This document shows, in pieces, positions 60,130 through 64,000 of a stretch of 64,000 nt of DNA. Within the stretch, counting starts at the first letter, position 1. Every line of letters starts with the position of its first letter. Made by a program: the position numbers and the translations under genes. The stretch is from NCBI RefSeq assembly GCF_014750685.1, contig NZ_JAAXGE010000001.1:682001-746000 (forward strand). The letters run 5' to 3'. Source of the stretch: Bacteroides sp. GM023 (GTDB lineage: Bacteria > Bacteroidota > Bacteroidia > Bacteroidales > Bacteroidaceae). A model generated the notes under the pieces. It saw nothing but the letters and a program-made list of their open reading frames with translations. It did not search any database and was not told the origin of the DNA.

Positions 60130-61872
60130 TTATTTATTAATCTTGCCCCACGTATCTTTCAAGCCTACTGTGCGGTTGAAGACCATTTTTTCAGGGGTAG
60201 AGTCTTTATCTATATTAAAGTAACCGATTCGTTGGAACTGCAAGTAGGAGAGTGTCGGCAGGGTTGCTGCGAACTTCTCTATGTAGCAGTCGGGCAATAT
60301 TTTCAGTGAATCGGGGTTTATAATTTCCTTCATGGCTTCGAGGGCTTCGCAATTCTTGGCTTCGCGGATAGCGGCCATTTCGTCGCGAGGATTCTCTACT
60401 TTCCACAGGCGGTCGTACAGGCGTACTTCTGCTTGCAAACAGTGGTCGCAGCTTACCCAGTGCAATGTACCTTTCACTTTGCGGTTGGCATCCGGCATAC
60501 CGCTGCGGGTATTGGCGTCGTATTCGCAATATACTTCTGTAATAACGCCGTTCTCGTCTTTCTTGCAGCCTGTGCATTTCACGATATAGGCATTTTTCAG
60601 ACGTACTTCCTGTCCCGGTGTCATACGGAAGAATTTCTTAGGAGCATCTTCCATGAAGTCCTCACGTTCCATCCACAATTCGCGGCTGAACTCGATAAGG
60701 TGGCTTCCTGCTTCCGGATCTTCCGGGTTGTTGATGGCTTCCAGTTCTTCTACCTGTCCTTCGGGATAGTTCGTAATGATGAGCTTCACAGGGTTAACGA
60801 CGGCAGACACACGGATAGCGCGGCTGTTCAGGTCGTCACGGAGAGAGCTTTCAAGCAGGGCGATGTCATTCAGCGCGTCATAGGTAGTATAACCGATTTT
60901 GTCGATAAACTTATGGATGGCTTCCGGTGAGTAACCACGACGGCGGAAACCGCAGATAGTCGGCATACGGGGGTCGTCCCATCCGTTCACCAAACCTTCT
61001 TTTACCAGAGTCAGCAAGTTACGTTTACTCATCAGCGTATAGCTCAGGTTCAGTTTGTTGAATTCTGTCTGACGGGGACGGTTGTCGTTCAGGTCTTTGC
61101 CTTCTTTCAGCCAGTCGATGAAGAGGTCGTAGAGCGGACGGTGTACCACAAATTCGAGGGTACACAGTGAATGGGTCACTCCTTCAAAGAAGTCACTCTG
61201 TCCGTGGGCGAAGTCGTACATCGGATAGGCTTTCCAGGTAGTGCCCGTACGGTGGTGCGGATGATTCACTACACGATAGATAATCGGGTCGCGGAAGTGC
61301 ATATTCGGGTTTGCCATGTCAATCTTGGCACGGAGCACCATAGCACCTTCTTCAATCTCGCCGGTGTTCATCTTTTTGAAAAGCTCTAGGCTTTCTTCGA
61401 TGGGGCGGTTCCGGTAAGGGCTTTCCACGCCCGCCTGGGTGGGAGTACCTTTCTGTTGTGCGATCAGTTCAGAACTCTGTTCGTCGATATATGCTTTTCC
61501 TTCCTCTATCAGGCGGATAGCGAAGTCCCATAATTGCTGGAAATAATCGGAAGCGTAGTATTCATTTCCCCAACGGTAGCCTAACCACTGGATATCCTCT
61601 TTGATGGCTTCTACATATTCCACATCTTCCTTGGTAGGGTTTGTGTCGTCGAAACGAAGGTTGCATACACCGCCATGTTTTTCTGCGATGCCGAAATCAA
61701 GGCAAATAGCTTTGGCATGGCCGATGTGAAGGTATCCGTTAGGTTCGGGCGGGAAACGTGTCTGCACTTTTCCACCGTTTTTACCTTCTTTCAAGTCTTT
61801 CTCTACTGCCTGTTCTATAAAGTTCAGGCTTTTCTTTTCACCTGCTACTTCTTCGTTTTTAATATCTGTCAT
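60130..61872 (-). CDS. glnS: Glutaminyl-tRNA synthetase
   Basis: A 580-residue class I synthetase that charges tRNA-Gln. The HIGH motif is in FPPEPNGYLHIGHAKAI and the KMSKS-type motif is in SYTLMSKRNLL; other marks are RFDDTNPTKEDVEYVEAI, YDFAHGQSDFFEGVTHSLCT and WDDPRMPTICGFRRRG. The C-terminal anticodon-binding barrel begins near residue 350. Direct Gln-tRNA formation here means Gat-dependent transamidation is not required for Gln. Confidence 0.96.
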   Translation of the reverse strand: MTDIKNEEVAGEKKSLNFIEQAVEKDLKEGKNGGKVQTRFPPEPNGYLHIGHAKAICLDFGIAEKHGGVCNLRFDDTNPTKEDVEYVEAIKEDIQWLGYRWGNEYYASDYFQQLWDFAIRLIEEGKAYIDEQSSELIAQQKGTPTQAGVESPYRNRPIEESLELFKKMNTGEIEEGAMVLRAKIDMANPNMHFRDPIIYRVVNHPHHRTGTTWKAYPMYDFAHGQSDFFEGVTHSLCTLEFVVHRPLYDLFIDWLKEGKDLNDNRPRQTEFNKLNLSYTLMSKRNLLTLVKEGLVNGWDDPRMPTICGFRRRGYSPEAIHKFIDKIGYTTYDALNDIALLESSLRDDLNSRAIRVSAVVNPVKLIITNYPEGQVEELEAINNPEDPEAGSHLIEFSRELWMEREDFMEDAPKKFFRMTPGQEVRLKNAYIVKCTGCKKDENGVITEVYCEYDANTRSGMPDANRKVKGTLHWVSCDHCLQAEVRLYDRLWKVENPRDEMAAIREAKNCEALEAMKEIINPDSLKILPDCYIEKFAATLPTLSYLQFQRIGYFNIDKDSTPEKMVFNRTVGLKDTWGKINK

Positions 61873-61922
61873 AACGATTTATGTTAATACATGATTCAGG
61901 CTACAAAAGTAGGACATTTTTT

Positions 61923-62735
61923 TTATTTAACCGGAATATAACCGCTCTTTTTTATAATGTCCTGTCCGTCGGGTGAAAGAATATATTGAATCAGGGGATC
62001 GACTTGTTCTTTGTTCTTTACATTATAATAGTAGTAAAGGGGGCGTACGATGGGGTAGGTCTTGTTGGTGGCGTTCTCTACTGTGGGGGTGGCGTAGTGG
62101 CTACCGTCATAGGATACGGAGAGTGTCTTGACGCGGGGAGACACGTACGCCAGTCCGACGTATCCGATGGCTCCTTTGGTCTGGCTGACGGACTGGATGA
62201 TGGCACCCGTTGCCGGCATGGAAAGGCTGCTCGCCATATAGTTCTTGTTTTTCAGGACACTCTCTTTGAAAAATTCATAAGTACCGGAAGATGTTTCGCG
62301 GGAGTAAACCACTATTTTGCGGTCGTCTCCACCCACCTGTTTCCAGTTGGTTATCTTTCCCCGGAAGATGTCTTCCAGTTGCTGGCGGGTGAGCTGCTTC
62401 ACCGGGTTGGAGGGGTGTACCACTACGGCAAGGGCATCATAGGCTACGATTACTTCGTTCACTTCTTCTCCTGCCGCTTTGATTTTCATCTTTTCGCTGA
62501 ATTTTATCGGGCGCGAAGCCATTGCGATGTCCGTAGTGTTATCCATCAAAGCGGAGATGCCGACACCGGTTCCGCCACCGGTGACGGTGACACGGGCATC
62601 GGGCTGCTGGTTCATAAACCGTTCTGCTGTCTGCTGGGCGACAGGCAATACCGTGTCGCTGCCTTTGATACGTTGTGCACTGGCAGTAATTGCGAACAGC
62701 GAAAGGGCTATTAGTAAGTTTCTTCTTATTTTCAT
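61923..62735 (-). CDS. pstS: Phosphate ABC transporter substrate-binding protein PstS
   Basis: A 270-residue periplasmic phosphate-binding protein with signal peptide MKIRRNLLIALSLFAITASA. The phosphate-contact regions are visible: KGSDTVLPVAQQTAERFM, VTGGGTGVGISALMDNTTDI, LTRQQLEDIFRGKITNWKQV, YSRETSSGTYEFF and GAIGYVGLAYV. It is transcribed divergently from pstC, with Pho-box-like repeats in the shared gap. Confidence 0.94.
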   Translation of the reverse strand: MKIRRNLLIALSLFAITASAQRIKGSDTVLPVAQQTAERFMNQQPDARVTVTGGGTGVGISALMDNTTDIAMASRPIKFSEKMKIKAAGEEVNEVIVAYDALAVVVHPSNPVKQLTRQQLEDIFRGKITNWKQVGGDDRKIVVYSRETSSGTYEFFKESVLKNKNYMASSLSMPATGAIIQSVSQTKGAIGYVGLAYVSPRVKTLSVSYDGSHYATPTVENATNKTYPIVRPLYYYYNVKNKEQVDPLIQYILSPDGQDIIKKSGYIPVK

Positions 62736-62778
62736 AATGATTCTTTGTTTATTGCTGGTGCAAATAAAGCAATCGGAT

Positions 62779-62795
62779 ATTACATTTCTGTTTCA
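62779..62795 (-). promoter_or_regulatory. Candidate Pho box for pstS
   Basis: On the minus strand TGAAAC (complement of 62790-62795) and TGTAAT (complement of 62779-62784) are direct repeats exactly 11 bases apart, the spacing of PhoB half-sites. They lie 44-60 bases ahead of the pstS start. Confidence 0.5.
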
Positions 62796-62815
62796 TGCGG
62801 CGGGGAAACGATACT

Positions 62816-62848
62816 TGTAATACAAATGTAACAGGATTGAAACATTTC
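62816..62848 (+). promoter_or_regulatory. Candidate Pho box for pstC
   Basis: Three direct repeats at an exact 11-base period: TGTAATACAAA (62816), TGTAACAGGAT (62827), TGAAACATTTC (62838). A 7/8 -7 element, TTTCTTTG (62887-62894), lies 39 bases downstream of the last repeat. Confidence 0.55.
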
Positions 62849-62912
62849 CTTCAAATGTTAGTCACACCCCCTTAATAAGGAGATGCTTTCTTTGCATCAG
62901 AAATCAAGAGGT

Positions 62913-64000
62913 ATGAAAAAGGTTTTAGAAAGGATTATAGAAGGAGTTTTGACTTGTAGCGGCTTCGTAACAAGTATTACTATTTTGCTGATTGTGCTTT
63001 TCCTGTTTACAGAGGCTTTCGGATTGTTTAAGAGCAAGGTAATCGAGGAAGGGTATGTGTTGGCATTGAATAAGACAAATAAGGTAAGCGTATTGAGTCC
63101 TGAACAGATAAAGAATGTGTTCGACGAGGAGATAACGAACTGGAAAGAGCTCGGTGGGGATGATCTTCCTATCCGGGTGTTTCGTTTGGAAGATATTACG
63201 CAGTATTATACGGAAGAAGAACTCGGCCCTGCTTATGAGTATGCAGGGGATAAAATCACGGAACTGGTAGAGAAAACGCCCGGTATCGTGGCATTCGTAC
63301 CGCAGAAATTCATTGTCCAACCGGATGCGGTGCATTTCATAGAGGACAATACGATTTCCGTGAAAGATGTGTTTGCGGGTGCCGAATGGTTTCCGACGGC
63401 TACTCCGGCAGCGCAATTCGGCTTTCTGCCCTTGATTACCGGTACGTTATGGGTGAGCTTGTTCGCCATTCTTTTTGCTTTGCCGTTCGGCTTGTCGGTT
63501 TCTATCTATATGTCCGAAGTGGCAAATCCGAAAGTGCGGAACTGGCTGAAACCTATTATCGAATTGTTGAGCGGTATTCCTTCCGTAGTCTATGGCTTTT
63601 TCGGGCTGATTGTCATTGTGCCGATGATTCAGAAAGTTTTTAATCTTCCGGTAGGGGAGAGCGGATTGGCGGGCAGTATCGTGCTGGCTATTATGGCGCT
63701 GCCTACCATTATAACGGTGACGGAAGATGCGATGAGGAATTGCCCGCGTTCCATGCGGGAAGCGAGCCTGGCGCTGGGAGCTACGCAATGGCAGACTATC
63801 TATAAGGTGGTGATTCCGTATTCCATATCGGGGATTACTTCGGGCGTGGTGCTCGGCATCGGACGTGCTATCGGAGAGACGATGGCGGTATTGATGGTGA
63901 CGGGTAACGCGGCTGTGATTCCGACAACGATTCTCGAACCGTTGCGAACCATTCCGGCTACTATCGCGGCGGAGTTGGGAGAAGCGCCGGCGGGCGGGCC
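62913..64000 (+). CDS. pstC: Phosphate ABC transporter permease PstC with PstS-like periplasmic insertion (3' end outside window)
   Basis: The open frame from ATG 62913 runs past the right edge (362 codons seen). An N-terminal membrane helix (FVTSITILLIVLFLFTEAFG region) is followed by a roughly 115-residue extracytoplasmic insertion (about 55-170), then the permease core: TGTLWVSLFAILFALPFGLS, LLSGIPSVVYGFFGLIVIV, the EAA loop MREASLALGATQWQTIYKV and GRAIGETMAVLMVTGNAA. The insertion contains LSPEQIKNVFDEEITNWKEL and GIVAFVPQKFIV, which match PstS motifs of the adjacent gene (LTRQQLEDIFRGKITNWKQV; GAIGYVGLAYV). Usual PstC proteins lack this block. It moves phosphate across the inner membrane with PstA/PstB, not seen here. 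Confidence 0.93.
   Translation, partial: MKKVLERIIEGVLTCSGFVTSITILLIVLFLFTEAFGLFKSKVIEEGYVLALNKTNKVSVLSPEQIKNVFDEEITNWKELGGDDLPIRVFRLEDITQYYTEEELGPAYEYAGDKITELVEKTPGIVAFVPQKFIVQPDAVHFIEDNTISVKDVFAGAEWFPTATPAAQFGFLPLITGTLWVSLFAILFALPFGLSVSIYMSEVANPKVRNWLKPIIELLSGIPSVVYGFFGLIVIVPMIQKVFNLPVGESGLAGSIVLAIMALPTIITVTEDAMRNCPRSMREASLALGATQWQTIYKVVIPYSISGITSGVVLGIGRAIGETMAVLMVTGNAAVIPTTILEPLRTIPATIAAELGEAPAGG

Overview
The window reads as Bacteroides chromosome, most likely from the B. thetaiotaomicron/ovatus group. The grounds are several TAnnTTTG (-7) promoters with TTG/TTTG upstream, absent or weak Shine-Dalgarno sites, genus-typical families (UpxY, DUF4248, smalltalk, VirE_N/DUF3987, DUF4494, DUF3078, DUF3127, SDR-type threonine dehydrogenase) and a capsule locus with its own tyrosine recombinase and an invertible promoter. 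Species assignment is inference.

Left arm (1-23.2 kb) is conserved housekeeping: the end of a his operon (hisF, hisIE), an FtsE-like ATPase, lysC and lysA, ferritin, a lipoprotein-anchored sensor kinase, the divergent kbl/tdh threonine-degradation pair, murB, a metallo-hydrolase, an SSB-like DUF3127 protein facing dnaN, then an epsilon-like exonuclease, coaBC, recN, rlmB and a degenerate trypsin-fold/TPR protein.

Centre (23.7-44.1 kb) is a complete Wzx/Wzy capsule locus: tyrosine recombinase, a roughly 250-bp invertible promoter segment (in this sequence pointing away from the locus, i.e. OFF), upxY, Wza-like and Wzz-like export genes, glf, flippase, seven glycosyltransferases, an acetyltransferase, polymerase, UDP-glucuronate epimerase, UDP-glucose dehydrogenase and a small priming glycosyltransferase. 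The predicted polymer contains galactofuranose and a uronic acid. Genes from glf onward are markedly AT-rich compared with upxY/wza and the flanks, as expected of an exchanged cassette.

The most unusual stretch is 44.1-44.7 kb, between the capsule and the next island. It holds two diverged tandem copies of a ~280-bp unit. Each can fold into the same series of hairpins ending in a terminator-like stem; one helix carries compensatory base changes between copies, and the second copy begins with the last eight codons of another allele of the priming glycosyltransferase gene. This looks like a conserved structured RNA at the end of capsule loci, doubled by a past cassette exchange. Next comes the DUF4248 / amidase / smalltalk / HU-like / VirE-DUF3987 island (44.8-48.7 kb).

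Right arm (48.9-64 kb) is housekeeping again: DUF805, ridA, folC, PIN-PhoH, a dihydroorotate-dehydrogenase-like protein, a YggS-type protein, tpx, a DedA protein, a TPR protein, glnS, pstS and the start of pstC. PstC carries a PstS-like periplasmic insertion, and the pstS-pstC gap holds 11-bp-spaced direct repeats resembling Pho boxes. Two families of intergenic inverted repeats (a GGCACGGATT family and an AATTGAGAATTGAG family) recur at gene 3' ends. No rRNA, tRNA, CRISPR array or complete insertion sequence was recognised by eye.
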